Counted from the stretch's first letter, positions 17,118 through 26,953 are shown. The stretch is DNA of 64,000 nucleotides from Methanosphaerula subterraneus (GCF_052055875.1 NZ_CP170508.1:620001-684000); one strand, 5' to 3'. Numbers and translations: made by a program. The notes: a model not told the origin generated them from the sequence alone.

Positions 17118-17576
17118 ATGAAGGATCTATCTGTGCGTCTGGATTATGGTGAGTTGCCCGAAGTCTTCACCTGTTATGGAGAGAATGTTTCACCGCGGAT
17201 CACCCTGGGCCCCCTCGACCCGGCGGTGAAGACGCTCGCGGTTGTGGCCATCGATCCGTTTGAACCGGGCTGCACCTTCGCCACCTGGCTGATCTGCAAC
17301 ATCCCGCCGGTCGCCGCGATCCCGCCCAGGATTCCGAAAGAGGAGGTGATCGACACCCCGTTCTCCGCTGTTCAGGGGAGGAACGACTTCGGGACGATCG
17401 GGTACCGGGGACCCTGTCCCAAGGAGGGGGAGACCCATCAGATCATCGTCAAGGCCTATGGACTCGACAGCCGGCTGGAGATCGCGGGAGGGTTCACCAG
17501 CCACGAACTGAACGCTGCGATGCAGGGGCATGTGGTCCAGTTCGGGAACACCATTGCGATGTTCTCCAGGACCTGA
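17118..17576 (+). CDS. PEBP/YbhB-family (Raf kinase inhibitor-like) protein, copy 1
   Basis: 152 residues with the YbhB/YbcL pattern: FTCYGENVSPRITLGPLD, then LAVVAIDPF...TFATWLICNIP and GTIGYRGPCPKEGETH, where the family ligand-binding pocket (D-x-P, GPCPP, H) is expected. The usual Asp-Pro-Asp-Ala-Pro is changed to IDPFEPG and the HW of the pocket to TW, so the anion site may be altered. Prokaryotic members have no settled function. It is divergent from the radical SAM gene and is followed 48 nt later by a clear paralogue. Confidence 0.88.
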   Translation: MKDLSVRLDYGELPEVFTCYGENVSPRITLGPLDPAVKTLAVVAIDPFEPGCTFATWLICNIPPVAAIPPRIPKEEVIDTPFSAVQGRNDFGTIGYRGPCPKEGETHQIIVKAYGLDSRLEIAGGFTSHELNAAMQGHVVQFGNTIAMFSRT

Positions 17577-17591
17577 CCTGCCGGCCCGCTG

Positions 17592-17602
17592 GCTATATAT
17601 AG
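17592..17602 (+). promoter_or_regulatory. TATA box of the second PEBP gene, leaderless spacing
   Basis: GCTATATATAG is centred about 28 bp before the ATG at 17625. With archaeal start sites 25-27 bp past the box centre, transcription would begin at or next to the start codon, and no ribosome-binding site is present. Confidence 0.6.
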
Positions 17603-17624
17603 AATAGGTCCGACTGTGGTATCT

Positions 17625-18086
17625 ATGAAACCACTGACGGTTCGAATCGCTGTAAAGAACCTGCCACCCCGGTACACCTGCGATGGTGGAGACGTCTCGC
17701 CGGCGCTTGAGATCGATGGAATCGAGGAGAACGGTATCGCATCCTTTGCACTCATGATGACCGACGCCGATGCCCCGGGCGGCGGCACTGCTCCCCACTG
17801 GTTGATGTGGAATATGGAGGTGGTCTCGATCGTGCCCGAGGACATCCCCAAGGACCTGATCGTCTCGTTCCCGATCAGCGCCATGCAGGGAAAGAACGTC
17901 ATGGGGAAGATCGGATATTCCGGCCCCTGTCCCCCGAACGGGCAGGCGCACCGGTACGAGATCAAGGTCTACGGGCTCGACACCAGGCTCGATCTGGCGC
18001 CGGGTGCCGAGCAGGCCGCCCTGATCGAAGCGATGCAGGGGCATGTGATCCAGTTCGGCACGACATCGGTCGTCTACGGCCGGTAA
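17625..18086 (+). CDS. PEBP/YbhB-family (Raf kinase inhibitor-like) protein, copy 2
   Basis: 153 residues from the ATG at 17625 (a GTG at 17616 lacks support). This copy retains the standard family residues: YTCDGGDVSPALEI, MMTDADAPGGG...HWLMWNM, GKIGYSGPCPPNGQAHRYEIKVY, and the same ending MQGHVIQFGTT as copy 1. It is the conserved member of a tandem duplication, while copy 1 has lost several pocket residues. Its own TATA box and the T-run after its stop suggest a separate transcript. Confidence 0.9.
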   Translation: MKPLTVRIAVKNLPPRYTCDGGDVSPALEIDGIEENGIASFALMMTDADAPGGGTAPHWLMWNMEVVSIVPEDIPKDLIVSFPISAMQGKNVMGKIGYSGPCPPNGQAHRYEIKVYGLDTRLDLAPGAEQAALIEAMQGHVIQFGTTSVVYGR

Positions 18087-18091
18087 TCATT

Positions 18092-18102
18092 CGCTTTTTT
18101 TA
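18092..18102 (+). terminator. Oligo-T terminator after PEBP copy 2
   Basis: A T7 run (18095-18101) follows the stop at 18086 by a few bases, with no hairpin. Confidence 0.5.
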
Positions 18103-18217
18103 TACCCAGAGAAGGAGTCCCGGCGATCTCCCTGTCAGGAACTGAGACCTGGGGGATCCGGTTCCGGATGACCACTAAAAAAAGGGTTACGTTCAGGTCC
18201 GACCTGCCGCAGGCGGA

Positions 18218-18778
18218 TCAGATCAGCCCGAGACCCTGCAGATCGCTCATGATCTTCTGCACGGCCCGCTCTGCGTCTTCTGCATATTTTCCGCCGGTGA
18301 TGATCAGTTTGCCGGATCCGAAGAGGAGAAGGACGACCTTGGGATCATCGAGCCGGTAGACCAGGCCGGGGAACTGCTCGGGCTCGTATTCGATCTTGTT
18401 GAGGTTGAACCCGACTGCGATCTTATTCAGATTGATCGTCGACCCCAGGTCTGCCGAGGTCACGATGTTCTGGACCTTGTAGGTGGGCGTCCCGTCGATC
18501 TCAATCCCGAGCCCCCGGAGCATATCAGAGAGCAGGGCAAGCCCCCGGTCAAGAATGTCGAGGCTCTTGGCCCCGGTCAGCACCACCTTGCCGGAGTTGA
18601 AGATCAGGGCTGCAATCTTTGGATCCTTGATTCTGACCACGACACCAGGGAAACGTTTCTTGTCGTACTCCGCACCCTCCAACCGGGAGGCGATGAACGG
18701 GAGGTCCAGATGATCGGTCACCTTTGCAGAAGCAACAATGTTCTCAATCTTGAGTGAATCCTCCGGCCTCTTATCCAT
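18218..18778 (-). CDS. tbp: TATA-box binding protein (TBP)
   Basis: 186 residues built from two direct repeats of about 90 residues, the saddle fold of archaeal TBP. Repeat 1 has IENIVASAKVTDHLDLP, FPGVVVRIKDPKIAALIFNSGKVVLTGAKS; repeat 2 has VQNIVTSADLGSTINLNK and FPGLVYRLDDPKVVLLLFGSGKLIITGGKY. It binds the TATA box and, with TFB, recruits RNA polymerase to essentially all promoters. The C-terminus is short and lacks the acidic tail of some archaeal TBPs. Its own promoter spacing implies a leaderless mRNA. Confidence 0.97.
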   Translation of the reverse strand: MDKRPEDSLKIENIVASAKVTDHLDLPFIASRLEGAEYDKKRFPGVVVRIKDPKIAALIFNSGKVVLTGAKSLDILDRGLALLSDMLRGLGIEIDGTPTYKVQNIVTSADLGSTINLNKIAVGFNLNKIEYEPEQFPGLVYRLDDPKVVLLLFGSGKLIITGGKYAEDAERAVQKIMSDLQGLGLI

Positions 18779-18799
18779 GGTTACATAAATGCCACAGGG

Positions 18800-18812
18800 C
18801 AGTATATAAAAA
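18800..18812 (-). promoter_or_regulatory. TATA box of tbp, leaderless spacing; overlaps the acs terminator
   Basis: On the minus strand TTTTTTATATACT is centred about 26 bp upstream of the tbp ATG (18778), so the start site should coincide with the start codon. The T6 part directly follows the acs stop (18821) and probably also serves as the acs terminator. Confidence 0.6.
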
Positions 18813-18820
18813 ATGTGGTA

Positions 18821-20716
<1,896 letters not shown>

Positions 20717-20740
20717 CTTTATTCTACATTATTAATAATG

Positions 20741-20752
20741 ATCATATATAAT
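20741..20752 (-). promoter_or_regulatory. TATA box of acs with a near-leaderless start
   Basis: The minus strand reads ATTATATATGAT, centred about 31 bp from the acs ATG at 20716, leaving a leader of only about 5 nt. An A/T palindrome (ATTATTAATAAT, about 20728-20739) lies between the box and the start. Confidence 0.55.
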
Positions 20753-20897
20753 GAATGTTGTGGTCTTCGTCAGTTGTCGATATTTGTGCCCAAAAAAGCG
20801 TTCGGTGACGGTGTGGCAGATGGCACCAGGTCCATGCGGCTCCGGCAAAAAGAGTAATACCTCGGGTGTCTATTCTGTAATCACCAGAGAGCCTGCC

Positions 20898-21152
20898 ATG
20901 TTTGACCACTGCCCTGGAACTGCCAACCTTCGAACCCCGACCCTGACGATCAAGCGATGCCCGCACTGCGGGGCCGAGGTCGAGGTCTTCTCGAATGATC
21001 GCGTCGTCCACTGTTCAGTCTGCGGCACCCCGGTTTACAATGATCTCGAGTCCTGCGTCCACTGGTGCAAGTACGCAAAGGAGTGTGTCGGTGAGGAACT
21101 GTACCACAAGCTGACCGATCCCATCCCGACCGGTGAAGAACAGAAGACGTGA
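20898..21152 (+). CDS. Small zinc-ribbon protein, 84 aa
   Basis: Start taken at the ATG at 20898 (MFDHCPG); the frame continues upstream through the acs promoter and is not expected to be coding there. The protein has paired CxxC knuckles, RCPHCGAEVEVF and HCSVCGTPVYN, forming a rubredoxin-like zinc ribbon. A second cysteine set (SCVHWCKYAKEC) follows and could hold another metal. It is of the type found as small stand-alone proteins in Methanomicrobiales; no function is known to me. It is divergent from acs. Confidence 0.72.
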   Translation: MFDHCPGTANLRTPTLTIKRCPHCGAEVEVFSNDRVVHCSVCGTPVYNDLESCVHWCKYAKECVGEELYHKLTDPIPTGEEQKT

Positions 21153-21176
21153 CGAGAGATCCTGAAATTTCTTTAA

Positions 21177-21201
21177 ACTTTTTTTGAAAGATAGAAAAAA
21201 T
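21177..21201. terminator. Bidirectional terminator between convergent genes
   Basis: A T7 run (21179-21185) ends the plus-strand zinc-ribbon transcript, and an A6 run (21195-21200), read as T6 on the minus strand, ends the diadenylate-cyclase transcript directly after its stop. Confidence 0.5.
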
Positions 21202-21203
21202 GG

Positions 21204-23132
21204 TTATGGTGTGATCGTCCAGAGGATCTTTCCGCCCTTGATCACCTTGATCAGGCCGCCGCTCTGCGAGACCACGACCCCGACCGAGTTGGTGACCCGG
21301 GTGATCCCTGCTGCCGAGGCATGGCGTGACCCGAGCCCGGCCGGTAGGGAGACTCCGCTGGTGTCGACCGTGATGTAGCGGCCGGCCGCCTCGACCGCCC
21401 CGTTGCTCGAAATGATGAAGGCACCGTCGAGGAGTGCGAACTCCTTGATGTTCTCATGCAGGTTCTGGTCTGTGATCAGACGCTCCTCGATCTGATGCCC
21501 TTTGAACGGGTTCAGGATGAACTGGGTCGATGCGTTCATCACCTCCTCGGAATCCCCGACGATGAACGCAGTCCCGACGGCCTGCCCTTCCCTGCCTTCC
21601 CGGGCGATCTCAAGGGCAATCGTCAGCACCGCCCCGAAGACCGTCGGGTCGATGTCGGTCCCCTCGAGCACCTCTGTCGACATCTGGTCGAGGGTCACCT
21701 CTTCGCCCTTCTCGGCGGTGCCCCGGGAACCGTTCTTCTCAAGGGAGATCACCGGGCTCTGGTCTATCTGCTCGTGTTCGTGCTCGGTCTCCAGGTGCTG
21801 GGTCAGGGAACGGGCGATCGCCTTCCAGTCGTCCGCCTTCTCAAGGTACGCCGCACTGTACTGGGGTTCCGCCTCAGCGAGGATCACCAGCAGCTGGGCG
21901 CACTCGAGGGCGTTCTTCCGGGCCTGCACCAGGTCGCCATGCTCGCGGGCCCGGGTATAGGCTGCCACCGCCTCTTCGAGCGGTTCTGATGTCGGGATCA
22001 CCACGGACCCCATATCGCGCCTCCGCCAGAGCAGCGCCCCGCCGCCGACGATGGCAGCGATCAGCACGACCAGCAGGCCGGGGATGACACCGGACCGGGT
22101 CCAGAACGGCCCGGGTATGGACGTCACCGGCGTTGGAAGCGTGCCGGGAGCCAGGGAACCGATCTCAACCGTCAGGTTCTGGATGGTCGACTGCCCGTCG
22201 CTCTGGACACCGGTGACCCAGATCTGGTACTGACCGGGGCTGGTGTAGGTGTGCTGGAACGGGAAGGCCGCATAATCCTCCTTCTTCTGGTCGCCCCAGT
22301 CCACCTGCAACTTCACAATACTCATCGACGGGCTTCCCACCTGGGGGATACCGTTCACGACGACCGTGCTGTTGTTGATCTCAGGGGTCATCAGGACCAG
22401 GCGGGGCGCGCCTGGGAGGGGCATGGTGGTCGTGATCACCGTCGTGGTGACCGAAGGAGGGGACAGTTCAGCTTCAAAGTTCCTGGTGTTGAAGGTCCCG
22501 TCGCTCTGGTAACTGGTGGCCGTGACCACGTACCTGCCCGCCCGGGCATAGGTGTGCGAGGCAGGGAACTGCTGGTCCTCGATCCTGCCGTCCCCCCAGT
22601 TCCATGATATCCTGGTGATCGTCTGGCCGAACTCCCCGGGCGTCGATGTCCCGTCGACGGTGATCTTCAACTGGTTGATCGTCGGCGGATTGATCAGCAG
22701 GGACGGGGGCGTATGGGATGAGGAGGTGATGGTGGTCGTCGGTTGGGTCACGATCGTCGGGATGGTGGTGACCGGCAGGGTCGTGATCGGCGTGGTCGCT
22801 ATGGTGGTGACCGGCAGGGTCGTGACCGGGGTCGTCGGGATGGTGGTGAAGGTGGTGACCGTGGTTACCACGGTCGGAATGGACGTCGGTGTGGGAGTGA
22901 CCGTCTGAATCTGCGTGGTGTCAGGCGTGACCGTGGTATCCGGCGGGATCACGGTCGGAAGGGTGGTGGGAGTGCTCGGAACCACCGTCTGCGTTGTCTC
23001 ATTGGGCAGCAGCGGCTCAGCTGAAGCCAGAGAAGGGATTGCCATTGAGATGAGAAGACAGAGCATGGTACAGATGATAATCTGTACATGGCGAGATCTC
23101 TGTCTCCCTGGGTCATACAAACAGTTCCCCAT
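21204..23132 (-). CDS. Membrane-anchored diadenylate cyclase with PKD ectodomains
   Basis: 642 residues from the ATG at 23132; an in-frame ATG at 23165 is too close to the TATA-like TTTTAATATG. Order: signal peptide (VQIIICTMLCLLISMAIPSLASA), Thr/Pro-rich stalk with near-exact internal repeats of TTLPVTTI (about 45-139), two PKD domains (WNWGDGRIEDQ...HTY at about 150-224 and VDWGDQKKED...HTY at about 244-324), TM helix (347-369), a helical cytoplasmic linker, and a C-terminal DAC domain. The DAC signature is present as DGA (569-571) and GLGSRHASAAG (around 603), close to the classical DGA/RHRAA. It should make c-di-AMP in response to an extracellular cue. Neighbours give no partner. Confidence 0.82.
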   Translation of the reverse strand: MGNCLYDPGRQRSRHVQIIICTMLCLLISMAIPSLASAEPLLPNETTQTVVPSTPTTLPTVIPPDTTVTPDTTQIQTVTPTPTSIPTVVTTVTTFTTIPTTPVTTLPVTTIATTPITTLPVTTIPTIVTQPTTTITSSSHTPPSLLINPPTINQLKITVDGTSTPGEFGQTITRISWNWGDGRIEDQQFPASHTYARAGRYVVTATSYQSDGTFNTRNFEAELSPPSVTTTVITTTMPLPGAPRLVLMTPEINNSTVVVNGIPQVGSPSMSIVKLQVDWGDQKKEDYAAFPFQHTYTSPGQYQIWVTGVQSDGQSTIQNLTVEIGSLAPGTLPTPVTSIPGPFWTRSGVIPGLLVVLIAAIVGGGALLWRRRDMGSVVIPTSEPLEEAVAAYTRAREHGDLVQARKNALECAQLLVILAEAEPQYSAAYLEKADDWKAIARSLTQHLETEHEHEQIDQSPVISLEKNGSRGTAEKGEEVTLDQMSTEVLEGTDIDPTVFGAVLTIALEIAREGREGQAVGTAFIVGDSEEVMNASTQFILNPFKGHQIEERLITDQNLHENIKEFALLDGAFIISSNGAVEAAGRYITVDTSGVSLPAGLGSRHASAAGITRVTNSVGVVVSQSGGLIKVIKGGKILWTITP

Positions 23133-23262
23133 GTATCGTCTGGTACTGTTATGGTAATAATGCATATTAAAATATGAGATGCCCGGAGTTCAGGGAATCC
23201 TGCCGATCAGGTTCCATCCGATTGGTCCTGACCTGATTGAACCTCAATAACGGCTGGAATGC

Positions 23263-23281
23263 ACAAAAAAACCGAAAAAGT
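23263..23281 (-). terminator. Oligo-U terminator after moaE
   Basis: The minus strand reads CTTTTTCGGTTTTTTTGTG about 120 nt past the moaE stop: two T-runs, no strong hairpin. Confidence 0.4.
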
Positions 23282-23402
23282 ATATCCCGGTTACACCCGG
23301 CAGGGTCCGGTAGGGATACAGCGGGATCGATCCCTGCCGAAACCGGGCCTGGACAGGGATCCTCGACCCCATCCTCCGACCTCCGCGAATGAGGGTGACG
23401 TA

Positions 23403-23843
23403 TTACCGGAGATGCTTCGCCTCAGGGGACTCGCCCTTCACCCAGGTGGCGCCATCGTCCCGGTGCTCCTTCTTCCAGATCGGCACCTCCGCCTTGAGCC
23501 ATTCGAGGATCTCCTCGCACCCGAGAAACGCTTCACGCCGGTGGCCGGCGCCGACGACGATGGCCACGATGTTCTCGCCGACCTTCAGGGGTCCGACCCG
23601 ATGGATGACCGTTACGGCATGGAGATTGTACTGGCCGACGGCCTTCTCGGCGATCTGGCGCAGTTCCCTGGCGGCGACCTCCTCGTAGGCCTCCAGTTCC
23701 ATCACCTCGATCCCGTCGTCCCTGACGATACCGTTGAAGGTAACGATCGCGCCGCTGCTCCGTTCCCTGGCCTCTTCGATCAGCTGACCGATGTCGAAAT
23801 CCTCATGCTGAATTGCAATCCTGATTCGATCCACTGCGGTCAT
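23403..23843 (-). CDS. moaE: MoaE, molybdopterin synthase catalytic subunit
   Basis: 146 residues. Family signatures: SSGAIVTFNGIVRD near residue 30-45, LEYEAY-like ELEAYEEVA, HRVGPLKVGENIVAIVVGAGHR, and the C-terminal Lys-rich active-site strand VPIWKKEH. MoaE binds the MoaD thiocarboxylate and sulfurates precursor Z to molybdopterin (here for tungsten or molybdenum enzymes such as formylmethanofuran dehydrogenase). It is the last gene of the moeB-moaD-moaE operon, 5 nt after moaD, with a GGAGG site inside the moaD end. Confidence 0.95.
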   Translation of the reverse strand: MTAVDRIRIAIQHEDFDIGQLIEEARERSSGAIVTFNGIVRDDGIEVMELEAYEEVAARELRQIAEKAVGQYNLHAVTVIHRVGPLKVGENIVAIVVGAGHRREAFLGCEEILEWLKAEVPIWKKEHRDDGATWVKGESPEAKHLR

Positions 23844-23848
23844 CTCGT

Positions 23849-24130
23849 CTATCCTCCGGCAACCGGCGGGAAGACCGCCAGTTCGTCCCCGTCCGCGACA
23901 ACGGTCGAGCCGGCCTCAGTCCGGTTCACACGGGTGCCGTTCTGCATCAGGATCACATACTCCCGAAAGGCCCCGTCCTCTCCGAAGAGGGCGTCTGCCG
24001 CTTCCTTCCGTTCCCTGCAGACGATCTGCACCGCTTCTGTGATCGTGGTCGCTTCCGGAACCACGAGCTGTATCCGTTCGCCGAGCAGTTCTCGAAACTG
24101 CGCGAAGAATCTGATGGTTATCGCTGTCAT
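23849..24130 (-). CDS. moaD: MoaD, ubiquitin-like sulfur carrier
   Basis: 93 residues ending in the diagnostic Gly-Gly (FPPVAGG), the site of thiocarboxylation. The beta-grasp fold is visible as MTAITIRFFAQFRELLGE at the N-terminus and DGDELAVFPPV at the C-terminus. Start at the ATG at 24130: AAGGAG, located in the last codons of moeB, is 8 nt upstream; a longer in-frame extension into moeB is ignored. It is activated by the E1-like enzyme encoded immediately upstream and donates sulfur within the MoaD-MoaE complex. Confidence 0.95.
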   Translation of the reverse strand: MTAITIRFFAQFRELLGERIQLVVPEATTITEAVQIVCRERKEAADALFGEDGAFREYVILMQNGTRVNRTEAGSTVVADGDELAVFPPVAGG

Positions 24131-24135
24131 CCTGG

Positions 24136-24873
24136 TTACTCCTTCTGCGGCGATCCGCAGACCGGGCAGTGTGGGTTTGCCGAGACTGAGATCTCCTCTG
24201 TCCGGCTGTTGAGACCGTCCCAGAGCAGAAGCTTCCCGGCGAGCAGGGCTCCGGTTCCGGTCAGGTGCTTGATCACCTCGCCGGCCTGGATCATCCCGAT
24301 GATCCCCGCGGTCACCCCGACGATGGGAAAGACCTCGGCCGGGGGGGCATGGGGGAAGATGCAGGAGAGGCACGGGGTCTCCCCGGGTACGATCGTGGTC
24401 GCCTGGCCGTGGAACCCCCTGACCGCACCGTGAAAGAGGGGTATCCCTTTTTCGTGGGCCGTCCGGTTCAGCAGGAACCGGATCGGGTAGTTGTCCATCG
24501 CGTCGACGATCCCGTCGGCATCCCCGACCAGGTCCCCGATGTTTTCGGCATCGATCGTCTCATGGATCGGCACAATCTCGATGGCGGGGTTCAGGGCCTG
24601 CAGTTTCTCCTCTGCAGAGACGACCTTTTGCCTCCCGATGTCGGGGGTCGCATGGAGGATCTGCCTGTTCAGATTGGACAGGTCGACCACGTCCTTGTCG
24701 ATCAGCACGATCCTGCCGACGCCTGCAGCCGCACAGTACACTGCCACCGGCGAGCCGAGCCCCCCGGCGCCGGCGATCACGATCGTCGCCTGCTTCAGAC
24801 GTTCCTGCCCCTCTTCGTCAAAGATCAGTATCTGCCGGCCGTACCGGGATCGTTCATCTGCGCTGAGCGTCAC
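24136..24873 (-). CDS. moeB: MoeB/ThiF-type E1-like adenylyltransferase
   Basis: 245 residues from a GTG at 24873. GGGAGG lies 5 nt before it, and the protein then begins TLSADERSRYGRQI as MoeB/ThiF homologues do; an ATG at 25008 would add 45 unrelated residues upstream of the promoter. It has the ATP-binding AGAGGLGSP, DKDVVDLSNLNRQIL, DAMDNYPIRFLLN and the catalytic cysteine in GETPCLSCIF; the second zinc CxxC is near the C-terminus (HCPVCGSP). It adenylates the MoaD C-terminal glycine. Some archaeal homologues also serve thiamine synthesis or tRNA thiolation through other sulfur carriers. Confidence 0.92.
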   Translation of the reverse strand: MTLSADERSRYGRQILIFDEEGQERLKQATIVIAGAGGLGSPVAVYCAAAGVGRIVLIDKDVVDLSNLNRQILHATPDIGRQKVVSAEEKLQALNPAIEIVPIHETIDAENIGDLVGDADGIVDAMDNYPIRFLLNRTAHEKGIPLFHGAVRGFHGQATTIVPGETPCLSCIFPHAPPAEVFPIVGVTAGIIGMIQAGEVIKHLTGTGALLAGKLLLWDGLNSRTEEISVSANPHCPVCGSPQKE

Positions 24874-24902
24874 TGCTGCCTCCCAATTAATGTTGTGAAT
24901 AC

Positions 24903-24913
24903 TGCTATATCCA
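24903..24913 (-). promoter_or_regulatory. TATA box of the moeB-moaD-moaE operon
   Basis: Minus-strand GGATATAGC is centred about 35 bp upstream of the GTG, giving a short leader that still carries the GGGAGG ribosome-binding site. Confidence 0.5.
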
Positions 24914-25204
24914 TGTGCATGCTCTTGATCCTCACCTGGGGTCAGATCGATACCGGAAAGAGAGCCCGGGATGGGCCTATGGGAATCTACTGTAACGCCC
25001 TCTTTCATTCGCTACTCGAAAGAATACGATTGGTTTCAATTACTGACGGTACTTCTTTCGTAGTGCGAAGGACCACAGAGATCACTGTTGCCTTTCATGC
25101 AGATATGAACATTTCAATCCATAAAGAGTTCTTGTTCCGGCAAATTTATCCGCATCTGCAAAGCCGGGAGAAGCTCAGGCGAGGTGTTCGCGGCTGTCCG
25201 CTAC
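24914..25204. other. Intergenic stretch at the core/accessory border
   Basis: I see no gene here. The segment is of mixed composition and separates the moeB promoter from the DUF2080 gene; right of it the gene content becomes accessory. No tRNA or attachment-like repeat was recognised. Confidence 0.4.
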
Positions 25205-25390
25205 TTATTCCACTCCAGGGTTTGAGTGTTCGGGTACGGGGATGTCTGCGTCTTCCAAAAGGATTATTTTGCAGCGCCGGCCCACCCACGACACAGGGAC
25301 CAGTATGTGGGCGCCGTTGCCGGACTTGATCGCTCGCTTCTCCAGCACCTGATAGCCAGTGATTTCGATTTTCATTGTGTCCACGCTCAT
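25205..25390 (-). CDS. DUF2080 family transposon-associated protein, 61 aa
   Basis: The sequence MKIEITGYQVLEKRAIKSGN...HILVPVSWVGRRCKIILL matches the small AbrB-like DUF2080 family that accompanies IS200/IS605-type transposases in methanogens; the central GNGAHILVPVSW is the diagnostic part. Starts: ATG 25390 lies 25 bp from the centre of a TATA box (leaderless), while a GTG at 25384 has GGAGG 7 nt upstream. No transposase gene is adjacent, so it is an orphan and probably a relic of mobile DNA at the left border of the accessory region. Confidence 0.78.
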   Translation of the reverse strand: MSVDTMKIEITGYQVLEKRAIKSGNGAHILVPVSWVGRRCKIILLEDADIPVPEHSNPGVE

Positions 25391-25409
25391 GCCTCCAATG
25401 TTACGACAT

Positions 25410-25420
25410 AGTATATACAT
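25410..25420 (-). promoter_or_regulatory. TATA box of the DUF2080 gene
   Basis: TGTATATAC on the minus strand, centred at about 25415, 25 bp from the ATG. Confidence 0.5.
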
Positions 25421-25477
25421 TGTGAAAACGTATCTAGGTTTGTGTACGCACCCCCTCGGCTGCACAGGAGGGAAAAC

Positions 25478-25735
25478 ATGATCGAAACTCAGGGGGACGT
25501 GATCCTGACTCTGGTCGGGATCCTCGGATCGTTTGGTATCGGCTGCTGGCTTGGTCAGCGCCGGGTCTATGCAATCCTGGATGTGATCGATGCATTCAGG
25601 GATCAGTCCCGGACCTACTACGAGGCGGCCGGTGACGGTGAGATCTCCGACGAGGACGCCCACGCGATCGCGAAGGTCACGCAGAAATTCTTCTGCCGGC
25701 TGGACGCGGCTGTGGCTCTGTTCTCGAACAGGTGA
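25478..25735 (+). CDS. Small membrane-anchored protein, 85 aa
   Basis: An AGGAGG site 7 nt before the ATG fixes the start. The N-terminus holds one hydrophobic segment (VILTLVGILGSFGIGCWLG), followed by a soluble charged helical tail (AILDVIDAFRDQSRTYYEAAGDGEISDEDAHAIAKVTQKFF). Single-TM proteins of this build are common in archaeal plasmids and viruses, but I do not recognise a family. It lies just outside the left arm of the long inverted repeat. Confidence 0.65.
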   Translation: MIETQGDVILTLVGILGSFGIGCWLGQRRVYAILDVIDAFRDQSRTYYEAAGDGEISDEDAHAIAKVTQKFFCRLDAAVALFSNR

Positions 25736-25845
25736 TCAGTCCCCAGTTTCCAAGGGGTCGGCGGTCAACAGGCCGGCCGGCCCTCTCGTTCTCTTTTCAG
25801 TTCGCGGCGGCCCTTCTCATCACAGGACCGGCGGCCACTCTTCGC

Positions 25846-26541
25846 ACTTGTGCCGGCGACGCTCCGCAGGCTGCCGGCCTGCTCCACGTCCCCGGGATCC
25901 CACCCACCCGCCCTGTTCGCTCCGCTCACCGATGAATGATAGACGTGAGGAGAGGAGCATCCCGCCGAACCGGAGTGAGGCGGAGCGCCAGCGAGGCGAC
26001 GAAGGAGCCGAGCGGAAGAGGACCCCACGAATCCGGCCGGCCGGAGGCGGTCGGGCGGTCTCGCTGCCCGACGACCGGAGGCCGGACGTCCTGACAGCGA
26101 GGAGGGCGACGTGGAGCCGGGGCGACCGAGCCGGCCGAGCGTAGGAACGTGGGGGTGAGGTCCGGATTGATGGGGAGGCAGATCCACCAGTGCGATCGCG
26201 ACCAGGTGATGACGTAGAACGCCGGCTACCCCGCAGGGGTACGCCGACCCGGTTCCCAGAGGCGAGCGAAGTCCCGACCAGAGGCGGGGCTGAGGTCCTG
26301 CCGTCAGGCGGGCCGATGTCCTCCAGCCGGCGGTCGGGCGAGAAGGCCGGAGGGGGACCGCACTCACCAGGGCGACACACCAATCCGGTCAGCGTAGCGA
26401 AGGCCGACGGAGAGGAGCGCAGCGGAGCCGGGACCGGGCGAAGCGGAGCGGGAACGGAGGAGGTCCGGAGCGTAAGAGCGTCTGCCTACACCACCACCTG
26501 ACCAACGAACCGGTCGCCGGCTGAGGCGACTGGTGAGCGTA
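25846..26541 (+). repeat. Left arm of a long inverted repeat (about 0.7 kb)
   Basis: Read forward, this arm matches the reverse complement of 29195-29898. Long stretches align nearly base for base, including CCGCAGGCTGCCGGCCTGCT, CGAACCGGAGTGAGGCGGAG, GACGACCGGAGGCCGGACGT and, at the inner end, CGGTCGCCGGCTGAGGCGAC versus CGGTCGCCGGCCGAGGCGAC, interrupted by divergent patches. No coding frame is convincing: GC-rich frames are open on several strands at once. The arms enclose about 2.65 kb with three genes. Identity was judged by eye. Confidence 0.85.
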
Positions 26542-26953
26542 TTCGGTTTTTGCGCGCTGGCGGGGGCGGGTGGTGGGTCCCACTCGCCCTGGTCGGCCGG
26601 TCCTGATCGTGATCACCTGGGAGATGTCCCGGTTCTGAAATGTGAGTCCTGCCGGCCGGGATGGAGCAGCAGCAGAGCGGCCGGTCCTCTGGGCGGGCGA
26701 TAAGCAGCGCCACCCCGGTCGCGATCGCCTTTGGGCCCTGTGCGCTCTCCCCTGCCCTAACCGCAGGCCGAACAAATGGGAGACGCTCTGCCCTTGGTTG
26801 CCAGCGATCGCGAGCTCCTGAAAATGAGAAATATACAATGTTTAAACAATGTACTAACAAATATATACCAATAGAACGTATAGAATACTAGGACTGTAGG
26901 GCACCCGGCGAGGCCGGCCGGAGCCGCAGCCCGACACATCTGGGGAGATAGAA
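26541..26953. promoter_or_regulatory. Upstream region of the three-gene cassette
   Basis: After the repeat arm the DNA stays GC-rich to about 26815 and then becomes AT-rich, with a direct repeat ACAATGT-TTAA-ACAATGT (about 26833-26851) and a TATA-like AAATATATACC (about 26859-26869). A transcript from here would have a leader of about 65 nt, ending in GGGGAG just before the ATG at 26954. Confidence 0.45.

Noticed and set aside
24914..25204. Possible tRNA or att site at the border of the accessory region
   Set aside because: No cloverleaf, TTCGANNC loop or matching direct repeat could be found here or near 63-64 kb; no integrase gene is in the window.
25730..26500. Several 100-200 codon frames in the left repeat arm, with counterparts in the right arm
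   Set aside because: They are open on both strands, rich in Arg/Pro/Ser/Gly, lack ribosome-binding sites, and the same DNA reads in different frames in the two arms; treated as non-coding repeat.
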